Source: Flavobacteriia bacterium (GTDB lineage Bacteria; Bacteroidota; Bacteroidia; Flavobacteriales; Flavobacteriaceae). Taken from it: a stretch of DNA of 7,322 nt. Shown in pieces: positions 1 to 6,317 of this stretch. Both the position numbers and the translations under genes were made by a program. The notes below the pieces were generated by a model. It was not told where the DNA came from and did no database searches. It saw only the letters and a list, made by a program, of their open reading frames with translations. Within the stretch, counting starts at the first letter, position 1. The number at the start of each line of letters is the position of its first letter. Location: NCBI GenBank assembly GCA_011330545.1, contig DRQI01000005.1, positions 1 to 7,322 of the forward strand. Reading direction: 5' to 3'.

Positions 1-29
1 ATGTTGGCATATAAGGTTTTATAAAATTT

Positions 30-1601
30 TTAGTTGTTGTCTGCTAGTTCAAAGCCTTCATTGTCATCATCTGTCATTTTGTGTTCATTGTCTTCGGCAC
101 CATGTGTTAATCGTTTTAGGGGTTTAAGAAGTAGTAACACTAATATTCCGAAAATTACGCAAGTAATGGTTATTCCTAAGAATACGTTTATTTCACCTGC
201 TTTTTCAGCTGATTCTCCAATAATTCCGGCGACTTTATTTCCCAATCCGGTAGAAGCAAAATAAACGCCCATCATTAGGGCTCCGTATTTTGCAGGTGCC
301 AATTTGGTAACAAAAGAAAGCACCACAGGAGAGGCACATAATTCACCGATAGTATGCAATAAATAAGCTAATATTAACCAGTACATAGCAGATTTTCCAA
401 GGGCTTCATATTGCATAGAGGCAAAAACCATAAAGACAAACCCCAAGCCCATAATAATGACACCATTGGCCATTTTAAAGAGTGAAGAAGCTTCTTTGCC
501 TTTGTGTTTTCTCCATATCCAAAAATTGGCGATGGGTACTGCGAGGATTAAAATATAAAAGGGATTGAAGAATTGAAAAACGGCAGCAGGTATTTCATAA
601 CCCATAAATACTCTATCTGTCTTATTTTGTGCATATAAATTCATTAAGCCTCCGGCTTGTTCAAAAGCACCCCAAAAGACAATTACGATAATAAACGAAA
701 GTAACAATACAATATACCTGTCTTTTTCGACTTTTCCGTTAAGGTCGTTATAAATGGTAATAAGAGAGCCAATAATTAAGGTTAGAAATAAGAAAAAAGC
801 AATGTATGCAGCTCGTTCTTTTTCAAAAAGTGTCAAGGGTAAGATTATAGATATGGCCGCAAAAATTAACATTATAACCAGTGTTTTTTGGGTAGTAAAA
901 TTTCTTTTTAAGATTTCACCGATAGAAATGCTATCATTATCTGATTTAATCACTTCTTTTGGGTTATTTCCAACATGTTTGATAAATTTTTGCCCCCATA
1001 AATACACTAATTGCCCGAATACCATTCCGATGGCTGCCAATCCGAATCCTGCATGCCATCCCCATTCTTTAGCTACAAAACCTACAACTAAAGAGGCTAA
1101 TGCAGCACCTACGTTAATACCGATATAAAAAATTGAAAAGCCTTTGTCTCTTCTCTCGTCTCCTTTTTGATAGAGGCCTCCAACCAGTGTAGAAATATTT
1201 GGTTTTAGCATGCCAACGCCTAAAATAATTAATAAGAGTCCTAAATAAAAAGCCCAATCTTGTTTTATGGATAGCGTTCCGTGTCCGGCAACTAACAGCC
1301 AACCTCCAAGCATAACCGATTTTTTTTGCCCGATAATTTTATCGGCAATAATCCCACCCGGAATAGAAGCTACATAAACCAACATGGTATACCATCCGTA
1401 TAATGCCAATGCCCTGGTGTTATCCCAACCTAATCCCGGATTTTCATCAGCAGTTCTCGCTACCATATAGAGAGTGAGTATGGCTCGCATTCCGTAATAA
1501 GAAAAACGCTCCCACATTTCTGTAAAAAATAATACATATAGCCCCATAGGGTGCCCAAATAGTTCTCTTTGATGCGGTTGTTTAAGTGTTGTGCTTGACA
1601 T
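30..1601 (-). CDS. POT/PTR2-family proton-coupled di/tripeptide transporter
   Basis: This is an inner-membrane major facilitator superfamily carrier that imports di- and tripeptides with protons. The 523-residue product carries the family landmarks in order. ExxERFxYYG is at residues 28-37 (E28, E31, R32) in the first helix. GGIIADKIIG at 82-91 fits the MFS loop. LKPNIS is at 132-137, with the lysine (K133) expected in the peptide site. The PTR2 signature FYIGINVG is at 158-165. FEQAGG lies in the second half, and a GEL motif (E420) in a late helix. Length matches bacterial POTs, which have two extra helices between the halves. The C-terminus is a soluble, strongly acidic tail of about 25 residues (TDDDNEGFELADNN), longer than I would expect; its role is unknown. 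The start at 1601 lies 17 bp after the stop of the peptidase gene, so the two are very probably co-transcribed. Exact substrate range cannot be read from sequence. Confidence 0.95.
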   Translation of the reverse strand: MSSTTLKQPHQRELFGHPMGLYVLFFTEMWERFSYYGMRAILTLYMVARTADENPGLGWDNTRALALYGWYTMLVYVASIPGGIIADKIIGQKKSVMLGGWLLVAGHGTLSIKQDWAFYLGLLLIILGVGMLKPNISTLVGGLYQKGDERRDKGFSIFYIGINVGAALASLVVGFVAKEWGWHAGFGLAAIGMVFGQLVYLWGQKFIKHVGNNPKEVIKSDNDSISIGEILKRNFTTQKTLVIMLIFAAISIILPLTLFEKERAAYIAFFLFLTLIIGSLITIYNDLNGKVEKDRYIVLLLSFIIVIVFWGAFEQAGGLMNLYAQNKTDRVFMGYEIPAAVFQFFNPFYILILAVPIANFWIWRKHKGKEASSLFKMANGVIIMGLGFVFMVFASMQYEALGKSAMYWLILAYLLHTIGELCASPVVLSFVTKLAPAKYGALMMGVYFASTGLGNKVAGIIGESAEKAGEINVFLGITITCVIFGILVLLLLKPLKRLTHGAEDNEHKMTDDDNEGFELADNN

Positions 1602-1618
1602 AAAATAGTAGGGTTAAA

Positions 1619-3832
1619 TTAATGTTTCATTTCTTTGGCAGTAGTCAATGTATTGACCCGATTACCCAAGTTGTTGTCGATAAAAGTAGTCATTTTTTTA
1701 TAAAGGTGTAAGCGTGTATTTTTGCCTTTGTAAATTCCGTGCGTCCTATCAGGATATACAAATAAATCAAATTGTTTATTTGCAGCCACCAACGCGTTAA
1801 TCATACGCATCGTATTTTGTACGTGTACATTATCATCGCCGGTGCCATGTATCAGTAAATAAGCGCCTTTTAATTTTTCAACGTGATTGATGGGCGAATT
1901 ATCATCATAACCACTGGCATTTTCTTGTGGGGTTTGCATATACCTTTCTGTATACACGGTGTCGTAAAATCGCCAAGAAGTAACCGGTGCTACGGCAATG
2001 GCCATTTTAAATACATCAGCACCCTTGGTAATGGCTAATGACGACATGTATCCACCGAAACTCCAACCCCAGATTCCTATGCTGTTTTCGTCAATATAAT
2101 TGCGTTTTGACAATTCTTTAGCAGCTTCTATTTGGTCTTCAATTTCGTATTTCCCCAATTCTTTATAAGTCATTTTTTTAAACTTGGCACCCTTAAAACC
2201 GGTACCGCGCCCGTCAACACAGGCAATAATATATCCTTTTTGAGCGAGCATTTGATACCAGTAATCATTGGCACTGTTCCATGTATTTGCTACTTGTTGC
2301 GAGCCCGGGCCCGAGTATTGGTACATAAACAGCGGATATATTTTGTCAGGGTCAAAATCAGCGGGTTTTATCATCCAAGCATTAAATTCGCCATTCTTGG
2401 TTTTTAATGTAAAAAACTCTTTTGGCGAGAGGTTGTAGCTCTTTAATTTTTTAAGAAGGAGCCTGTTATTTTTTATATCTTTGAGTTGCTTGCCTGACTT
2501 CGCATCATGTAAGGTATAAACAGGCGGCGTATTTGCATCAGAAAAAGTATTTATATAATAATTAAAACTGTTGCTAAATGCCGCACGGTTGGTTCCGGTA
2601 TGAGAACTCAATCTTTGTTTACCTTTTCCGTTAAGTTTGATGGCATAAATAGTCCTGTTAATAGAGCCATCTTCGGTAGATTGATAAAAAATACGTTTTG
2701 TAGAAGGATTATATCCGTAGTAACTGGTAACTTCCCAATTGCCTTGGGTTACTTGCCGGATTAATTTCCCGGTTTTACCGTAATGATAGATATGGTTGTA
2801 GCCATCTTTTTCACTTGTCCAGATAAAACTATTGTCTTTTAAAAAGGTTAAATTATCGGTAATATCAATATAAGCGGCATCTTTTTCATTTAGGATAAGC
2901 CTAGCTGTTAGTGAGTTACCATCTACAAACAGTAAATTTAAGTTGTTTTGATGCCGGTTTAAGGTGGTAACTGCCAAGGTATTTGCTTCGGTGGTCCATT
3001 GTAACCTCGGAATATAATATTGGGCTTTTTCGCCTAAATCTATTGCTTTACTGAAGTTGGTTTGTAGGTTGTACAAATGCAATGTTACTTCGGCATTTTT
3101 TTCACCGGCTTTTGGGTATTTAAAAACCTGTTGGGTAGGATACAGCGTTTTGCCGTAAATATCCATAGAAAATTCGGGCACTTCACTTTCGTCAAATCGT
3201 AAAAATGCTAACTTGTCAGAGTTGCCATTCCATTCAAAAGCCCTTACAAAGGCAAATTCTTCTTCGTAAACCCAATCGGTAATACCATTGATAATATTAT
3301 TTTTTTTACCGTCTTTTGTTATTTGAAGGGTAGCATTCGAAACTAAATCTTTGATATAAAGATTATTTTCATACATGTAGGCTATTTTTGTTCCGTCAGG
3401 AGAAAAAGTAGGTTCTTGTATCTTATACTCAGATACTAATTGCAGTTGTTGGGTAGCAATTGTATAAACATAGTAGATACCACGGGAAGAATGCCTATAA
3501 ATGCGTTCAGAATCTGTCGCCAATAATAATTTATCTTCGTTAGCATCAAATTGATAGCTTTCAAAATAACGTATATCACCTAAGTCTTTGCTGTTGACAA
3601 TAGTTTCAACTTTTTTAAGTGTTTGATAACTGTATTTGTCTAAACTGGCATTTCCTGTGATTCTATCAAAATTTAAGATGGTATAGTAATCGCCCTTATC
3701 CATAGAATGAAAAGCATTGAGCCTATCGGTTCTAAAAGTTCCATAAGACCAAATATCTTCAAGGGTAATATCTTTTTTTTGTGCAGAAACGGTTGCTGTA
3801 AAAACAAGCAATAAAATGAGGAATTTCTTCAT
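1619..3832 (-). CDS. Secreted S9B peptidase, dipeptidyl peptidase IV type
   Basis: This is a serine exopeptidase that removes N-terminal dipeptides, classically X-Pro or X-Ala, and is probably periplasmic. From the preferred start it is 737 residues, a normal DPP IV length. Residues 1-17 (MKKFLILLLVFTATVSA) form a signal peptide with a VSA-Q cleavage site. There is no lipobox cysteine. The N-terminal beta-propeller contains WVYEEE at 187-192, whose last two glutamates (E191, E192) match the pair that grips the substrate amino terminus, followed by RFDES near 212-216. The C-terminal alpha/beta-hydrolase domain has the nucleophile in GWSFGG (S591), the acid in GTGDDNVH (D666) and the histidine in DRTHG (H698), so the triad is complete. 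A longer in-frame start at 3892 would bury the signal peptide behind 20 residues and lies upstream of the candidate promoter, so 3832 is chosen. It leads the two-gene unit with the peptide transporter. Confidence 0.95.
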   Translation of the reverse strand: MKKFLILLLVFTATVSAQKKDITLEDIWSYGTFRTDRLNAFHSMDKGDYYTILNFDRITGNASLDKYSYQTLKKVETIVNSKDLGDIRYFESYQFDANEDKLLLATDSERIYRHSSRGIYYVYTIATQQLQLVSEYKIQEPTFSPDGTKIAYMYENNLYIKDLVSNATLQITKDGKKNNIINGITDWVYEEEFAFVRAFEWNGNSDKLAFLRFDESEVPEFSMDIYGKTLYPTQQVFKYPKAGEKNAEVTLHLYNLQTNFSKAIDLGEKAQYYIPRLQWTTEANTLAVTTLNRHQNNLNLLFVDGNSLTARLILNEKDAAYIDITDNLTFLKDNSFIWTSEKDGYNHIYHYGKTGKLIRQVTQGNWEVTSYYGYNPSTKRIFYQSTEDGSINRTIYAIKLNGKGKQRLSSHTGTNRAAFSNSFNYYINTFSDANTPPVYTLHDAKSGKQLKDIKNNRLLLKKLKSYNLSPKEFFTLKTKNGEFNAWMIKPADFDPDKIYPLFMYQYSGPGSQQVANTWNSANDYWYQMLAQKGYIIACVDGRGTGFKGAKFKKMTYKELGKYEIEDQIEAAKELSKRNYIDENSIGIWGWSFGGYMSSLAITKGADVFKMAIAVAPVTSWRFYDTVYTERYMQTPQENASGYDDNSPINHVEKLKGAYLLIHGTGDDNVHVQNTMRMINALVAANKQFDLFVYPDRTHGIYKGKNTRLHLYKKMTTFIDNNLGNRVNTLTTAKEMKH

Positions 3833-3862
3833 TATTGACGTAATAATTTTAAAAAGGCATGC

Positions 3863-3897
3863 CAAGTTTACGGAAAATTCGTTAAAAATCATCCCAA
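3863..3897 (-). promoter_or_regulatory. Candidate promoter of the peptidase-transporter unit
   Basis: Read on the minus strand, TAAACTTG (3870-3863) matches the Bacteroidota -7 word TAnnTTTG except for one base. A TTG (3897-3895) lies 24 bases upstream, slightly beyond the usual 17-23. Transcription would then begin near 3856, about 24 bases before the ATG at 3832 and downstream of the alternative ATG at 3892. Only the motif match supports this. Confidence 0.35.
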
Positions 3898-3944
3898 AAA
3901 AGAGATATTTTAAAATTCGTTATTTTAGGCATATTTTTAATAAG

Positions 3945-3952
3945 TATCTTTA
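3945..3952 (+). promoter_or_regulatory. Candidate -7 element for HMG-CoA reductase
   Basis: TATCTTTA differs from the Bacteroidota -7 consensus TAnnTTTG only at the last base and ends 25 bases before the start codon at 3978, which would give a short leader. No convincing TTG or TTTG is present at the expected distance upstream, so the call is weak. It sits in the 145-bp divergent gap shared with the peptidase gene. Confidence 0.3.
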
Positions 3953-3977
3953 ACCCCGTATCAATAAACGATTCAAA

Positions 3978-5252
3978 ATGACCAAAACCGTAGTTGGGTT
4001 TTCAAAATTAACCAAAGAAGAAAAAATAAATTGGTTAGCCGAGGCCTTTTTATCTGATAATGCGTCTGCCAAAACCATCTTAACCAATTATTGGAATAAC
4101 AATAAACAATTGCAACAACTGCATGATGAATTCATAGAAAATACCATTTCTAATTTTTACCTTCCGTATGCTGTTGCCCCGAATTTTATAATAAATAATA
4201 GGCCTTATGTAATACCGATGGCAGTTGAAGAGAGCTCGGTAGTGGCGGCGGCGGCATTGGTTGCTAAATTTTGGCAAAAGCGTGGCGGGTTTACAGCTAC
4301 TGTAATAGCCACAACAAAAACGGGGCACGTACATTTTATGTACGATGGCAGAGTTGAAGAATTACAAGATTATTTTAAAGCAATACACCCCAAACTGTTA
4401 GAAGCCACTGAAAGTATTACAAAAAATATGCGTGCCCGCGGTGGCGGAATTTTAGGCATAGCACTGAAAGATAAGACCGATAAACTGCCAAATTATTATC
4501 AATTGCAGGTTACTTTTGAGACTAAAGACAGTATGGGGGCTAATTTTATAAATTCTTGCTTGGAAGCCATTGCTACAGCTTTTCAAAAAGACGGTATTGA
4601 AATTGTAATGAGTATTTTATCAAATTATGTTCCCGAATGTCTGGTTAGGGCTGAGGTAAGTTGTAAAATTGAAGAATTTAGCGATAAGAACCCGTACCAA
4701 ATGGCGGAAAAATTTTATCGGGCAGTACAAATAGCAACAGTAGAACCGTATAGAGCGGTTACACATAATAAAGGGATTATGAATGGTATTGATGCCGTGG
4801 TGATTGCTACCGGAAATGATTTTCGAGCCGTAGAAGCCGGAGCACATGCCTATGCATCCCGCAACGGCCATTATCAAAGTTTAACAGATTGCAGTATTGA
4901 CAATGGTATTTTTAAATTTTGGATTGAAATTCCCTTGGCCTTAGGTACCGTGGGCGGCTTAACAGCATTGCACCCTTTGGCAAAATTATCATTAGAGCTG
5001 TTGCAAAAACCATCGGCTAAAGAATTGATGCAGATAGTGGCTGTTGCCGGATTGGCACAAAATTTTGCGGCGTTAAAAGCCTTGACAACAACCGGTATTC
5101 AACACGGGCACATGAAAATGCATTTGCAAAATATGCTCAATCAATTAGGGGCAAGCCCTCAAGAAAAAGAAAAACTCACGCGTCATTTTAAAGATAAAAA
5201 AATAAGCTATAATGCTGCCACAGAAGCTCTTGAAAAACTAAGAGTAAAATAG
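3978..5252 (+). CDS. mvaA: Class II hydroxymethylglutaryl-CoA reductase
   Basis: This cytoplasmic enzyme interconverts HMG-CoA and mevalonate with a nicotinamide cofactor. Family databases call it 'degradative' after the Pseudomonas mevalonii enzyme. In Bacteroidota carrying a mevalonate pathway it is expected to work biosynthetically, feeding isoprenoids such as menaquinone side chains and carotenoids (inference). The 424-residue length fits class II. Aligned by eye to the P. mevalonii protein, all four catalytic residues are present: E85 in VEESS, K265 in HNKGIMNG, D281 in GNDFRAVEAG and H378 in HGHMKMH. The cofactor-domain motif DSMGAN is at 184-189, and ENTISNF, near residue 54, is the conserved N-terminal motif. 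The C-terminal flap domain is complete. The ATG at 3978 follows an A-rich tract (attcaaa), and no earlier in-frame start is needed. The gene is divergent from the peptidase gene. No mevalonate kinase or decarboxylase lies beside it in this window. Confidence 0.96.
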   Translation: MTKTVVGFSKLTKEEKINWLAEAFLSDNASAKTILTNYWNNNKQLQQLHDEFIENTISNFYLPYAVAPNFIINNRPYVIPMAVEESSVVAAAALVAKFWQKRGGFTATVIATTKTGHVHFMYDGRVEELQDYFKAIHPKLLEATESITKNMRARGGGILGIALKDKTDKLPNYYQLQVTFETKDSMGANFINSCLEAIATAFQKDGIEIVMSILSNYVPECLVRAEVSCKIEEFSDKNPYQMAEKFYRAVQIATVEPYRAVTHNKGIMNGIDAVVIATGNDFRAVEAGAHAYASRNGHYQSLTDCSIDNGIFKFWIEIPLALGTVGGLTALHPLAKLSLELLQKPSAKELMQIVAVAGLAQNFAALKALTTTGIQHGHMKMHLQNMLNQLGASPQEKEKLTRHFKDKKISYNAATEALEKLRVK

Positions 5253-5274
5253 CAGTATACTGAATATAGTACTA
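5253..5274. repeat. Two adjacent short palindromes after HMG-CoA reductase
   Basis: CAGTATACTG (5253-5262) is a perfect 10-bp palindrome starting on the base after the stop codon. TAGTACTA (5267-5274) is a perfect 8-bp palindrome four bases on. An AGAGTA/TACTCT pair (5241-5246 and 5273-5278) encloses both. They may help end transcription or bind a dimeric protein, but there is no clean U-tract. Chance occurrence in AT-rich DNA is possible. Confidence 0.3.
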
Positions 5275-5289
5275 CTCTATGGGCTGATA

Positions 5290-5360
5290 AAAACATTCTA
5301 TTTTATTTTGTAGACATTATAAAGCAAAGTTTCTATCTTTGAGTTTCAATAAAACATTCT
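5290..5360 (+). repeat. Direct repeat AAAACATTCT flanking the sod promoter
   Basis: AAAACATTCT occurs at 5290-5299 and 5351-5360, 61 bp apart. Each copy is followed by a T-rich stretch, so similarity continues imperfectly for about 20 bases. The first copy lies just upstream of the candidate -33 element, and the second near or just after the predicted transcription start. This placement would suit an operator pair, but no regulator is identified. Confidence 0.4.
5307..5341 (+). promoter_or_regulatory. Candidate promoter of the superoxide dismutase gene
   Basis: TATCTTTG (5334-5341) matches the Bacteroidota -7 word TAnnTTTG exactly, with TTTG (5307-5310) 23 bases upstream, at the long end of accepted spacing. 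Transcription would start near 5346-5350, giving a leader of about 70 bases. A small inverted repeat, CAAAG (5325-5329) and CTTTG (5337-5341), overlaps the -7 word. Confidence 0.55.
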
Positions 5361-5392
5361 TATTTTTTTAGATATAAAATAAGAACCTAACT

Positions 5393-5405
5393 AAAGTTTA
5401 ACACT
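5393..5405 (+). repeat. Direct repeat copy 1 (AAAGTTTAACACT), before sod
   Basis: This 13-base word sits in the leader of the superoxide dismutase gene, ending 14 bases before its ATG. An identical copy lies downstream of the gene at 6081-6093, so the pair brackets the whole coding region. The words are AT-rich, and no mobile gene accompanies them. Confidence 0.45.
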
Positions 5406-5419
5406 AAAATAATAAAATT

Positions 5420-6028
5420 ATGGCTTTTGAATTACCAGCATTAGGATACGCTTATGATGCCCTAGAACCACATATTGATGCACGGACAATGGAAATACAC
5501 TATACAAAACATCACGCGGGATATACCAATAATTTAAACAAAGCAATTGCAGGTACAGGCCTTGACGAAAAGTCGATTGAAGATATCTTAACCAATTTAG
5601 ATATGAACAATATGGCCGTGAGAAATAATGGGGGTGGATTTTATAACCACAGCCTTTTTTGGACCGTTATGAACCCCGAAGGAAAAGGATATTTATCAGG
5701 AGAATTAAAAGATGCCATTATTAGTGCTTACGGCTCAGTAGATTCTTTTAAGGATGTATTCTCAAAAGCAGCCGCTACACGTTTTGGCTCAGGATGGGCA
5801 TGGTTATGTGTGCATAAAGGCGGAAAGGTTGAAATATGTTCTACACCCAATCAAGACAATACCTTAATGCCAAATGTAGGATGCGGCGGTACACCTATTT
5901 TAGGATTGGATGTTTGGGAACATGCATACTATTTGCATTATCAAAATAGAAGGCCCGATTATATCAATGCCTTTTTTAATGTAATTAACTGGAATGAGGT
6001 TGAAAGGCGTTACGCCGATGCCAAATAA
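5420..6028 (+). CDS. sodA: Fe/Mn-family superoxide dismutase, Mn-type residues
   Basis: This cytoplasmic enzyme converts superoxide to oxygen and hydrogen peroxide; no signal peptide is present. At 202 residues it has normal length. The four metal ligands are H27 (in MEIH), H77 (in YNHSLFW), D164 and H168 (in DVWEHAYY). The second-shell residues corresponding to E. coli His30 and Tyr34 are H31 and Y35. Two positions that help separate Mn from Fe enzymes read as Mn-type: glycine four residues before the second ligand (G73) and glutamine in STPNQD (Q145), where Fe enzymes place the glutamine at the first site. Phe74-Tyr75 next to this are less typical, so a cambialistic enzyme remains possible. 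The start follows an A-rich tract (aataaaatt) typical of this phylum. The gene appears monocistronic, with its own promoter upstream and a structured non-coding stretch downstream. Confidence 0.97.
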   Translation: MAFELPALGYAYDALEPHIDARTMEIHYTKHHAGYTNNLNKAIAGTGLDEKSIEDILTNLDMNNMAVRNNGGGFYNHSLFWTVMNPEGKGYLSGELKDAIISAYGSVDSFKDVFSKAAATRFGSGWAWLCVHKGGKVEICSTPNQDNTLMPNVGCGGTPILGLDVWEHAYYLHYQNRRPDYINAFFNVINWNEVERRYADAK

Positions 6029-6045
6029 GACAATTGATTATCGCT

Positions 6046-6066
6046 ACTCCGATTTTTTAGGAGTTT
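6046..6066 (+). terminator. Weak terminator-like hairpin after sod
   Basis: ACTCC (6046-6050) and GGAGT (6060-6064) form a 5-bp stem around a 9-base T-rich loop, 17 bases after the sod stop. Only two further T residues follow directly, so this would be a poor intrinsic terminator. The ten bases TTAGGAGTTT at 6057-6066 recur at 6128-6137, giving the first arm two possible partners. Confidence 0.3.
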
Positions 6067-6080
6067 CATAATTTTACTTA

Positions 6081-6093
6081 AAAGTTTAACACT
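6081..6093 (+). repeat. Direct repeat copy 2 (AAAGTTTAACACT), after sod
   Basis: This copy is identical to 5393-5405. Its last base is the first base of the long palindrome at 6093-6254. Its AAAAGTTTAA core (6080-6089) is also the inverse complement of 6102-6111 in the left arm of that palindrome, so the left arm has two alternative pairing partners. Confidence 0.45.
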
Positions 6094-6254
6094 GAACTCG
6101 TTTAAACTTTTTGGATTAAAGTGAAAATTAGGAGTTTTTTACCCTTTTGAAGGCTTTTTTGAGTTGCATAGCAGGGCTATGGTAGGAAAAAAAGACAAAA
6201 ATAGGGTACAAAAGGACAATTTTTTAGCTAATTGAAAAAGTTTAAACGAGTTCA
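6093..6254. repeat. 162-bp imperfect palindrome, MITE-like or structured RNA
   Basis: The outer 20 bases (6093-6112, TGAACTCGTTTAAACTTTTT) are the exact inverse complement of 6235-6254. Pairing stays in register inward: 6114-6118 with 6229-6233 (one G-T), 6124-6129 with 6218-6223, then with a one-base shift 6135-6138 with 6210-6213, 6140-6145 (TACCCT) with 6203-6208 (AGGGTA), 6154-6160 with 6188-6194, and finally CATAGC (6167-6172) with GCTATG (6176-6181) around an AGG loop. By hand count about 58 of roughly 80 positions pair, separated by small mismatches or symmetric loops. No credible protein is encoded. It could be a miniature inverted-repeat element, a structured small RNA or an extended 3' hairpin. 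No clear target-site duplication flanks it. Confidence 0.7.
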
Positions 6255-6267
6255 TTAAAATATTAAA

Positions 6268-6300
6268 AAAAAGTAATGATGAATTTCGTCATTACTTTTT
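6268..6300. terminator. Bidirectional intrinsic-terminator-like hairpin
   Basis: GTAATGATG (6273-6281) pairs with CGTCATTAC (6287-6295), with one G-T wobble, around a 5-base AATTT loop. A run of A before and a run of T after add five more A-T pairs. The plus-strand T tract TTTTTCTTTT runs to 6305, and a long A run precedes the stem, so it could work in both directions. It lies only 17 bp before the preferred transporter start, so a leader hairpin is the alternative reading. Confidence 0.6.
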
Positions 6301-6317
6301 CTTTTAACCAAAACTTG

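Noticed and set aside
1..29. Possible end of a plus-strand gene (in-frame stop at 22-24) or a terminator for the transporter (TTTTATAAAA at 17-26)
   Set aside because: Seven codons cannot be assigned to any gene, and a 10-bp A/T palindrome without G-C pairs is not a convincing terminator.
34..1128. Open frames on the plus strand opposite the transporter gene
   Set aside because: They are antisense to a gene with strong family motifs, show no recognisable domain and have compositions expected of shadow frames.
2132..2407. Plus-strand frame of about 90 codons inside the peptidase gene
   Set aside because: It lies opposite the conserved hydrolase domain, has no initiation signal and no family resemblance.
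4080..4877. Minus-strand frames inside HMG-CoA reductase
   Set aside because: They are antisense to conserved catalytic motifs and are rich in residues typical of reversed codons.
6093..6254. Retron msr-msd, CRISPR repeat, tRNA or riboswitch reading of the structured region
   Set aside because: No reverse transcriptase or cas gene is nearby, there are no regularly spaced repeats, no tRNA cloverleaf or anticodon arm, and no known riboswitch core is recognisable.
6093..6254. Definite call as a transposable MITE
   Set aside because: No matching target-site duplication is visible at the ends and copy number cannot be seen from one window, so it stays a candidate only.
6276..6317. Longer N-terminus for the EamA transporter starting at 6276
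   Set aside because: The two ATG codons lie in the hairpin stem, and the added residues do not resemble an EamA N-terminus, whereas 6318 gives the usual length.
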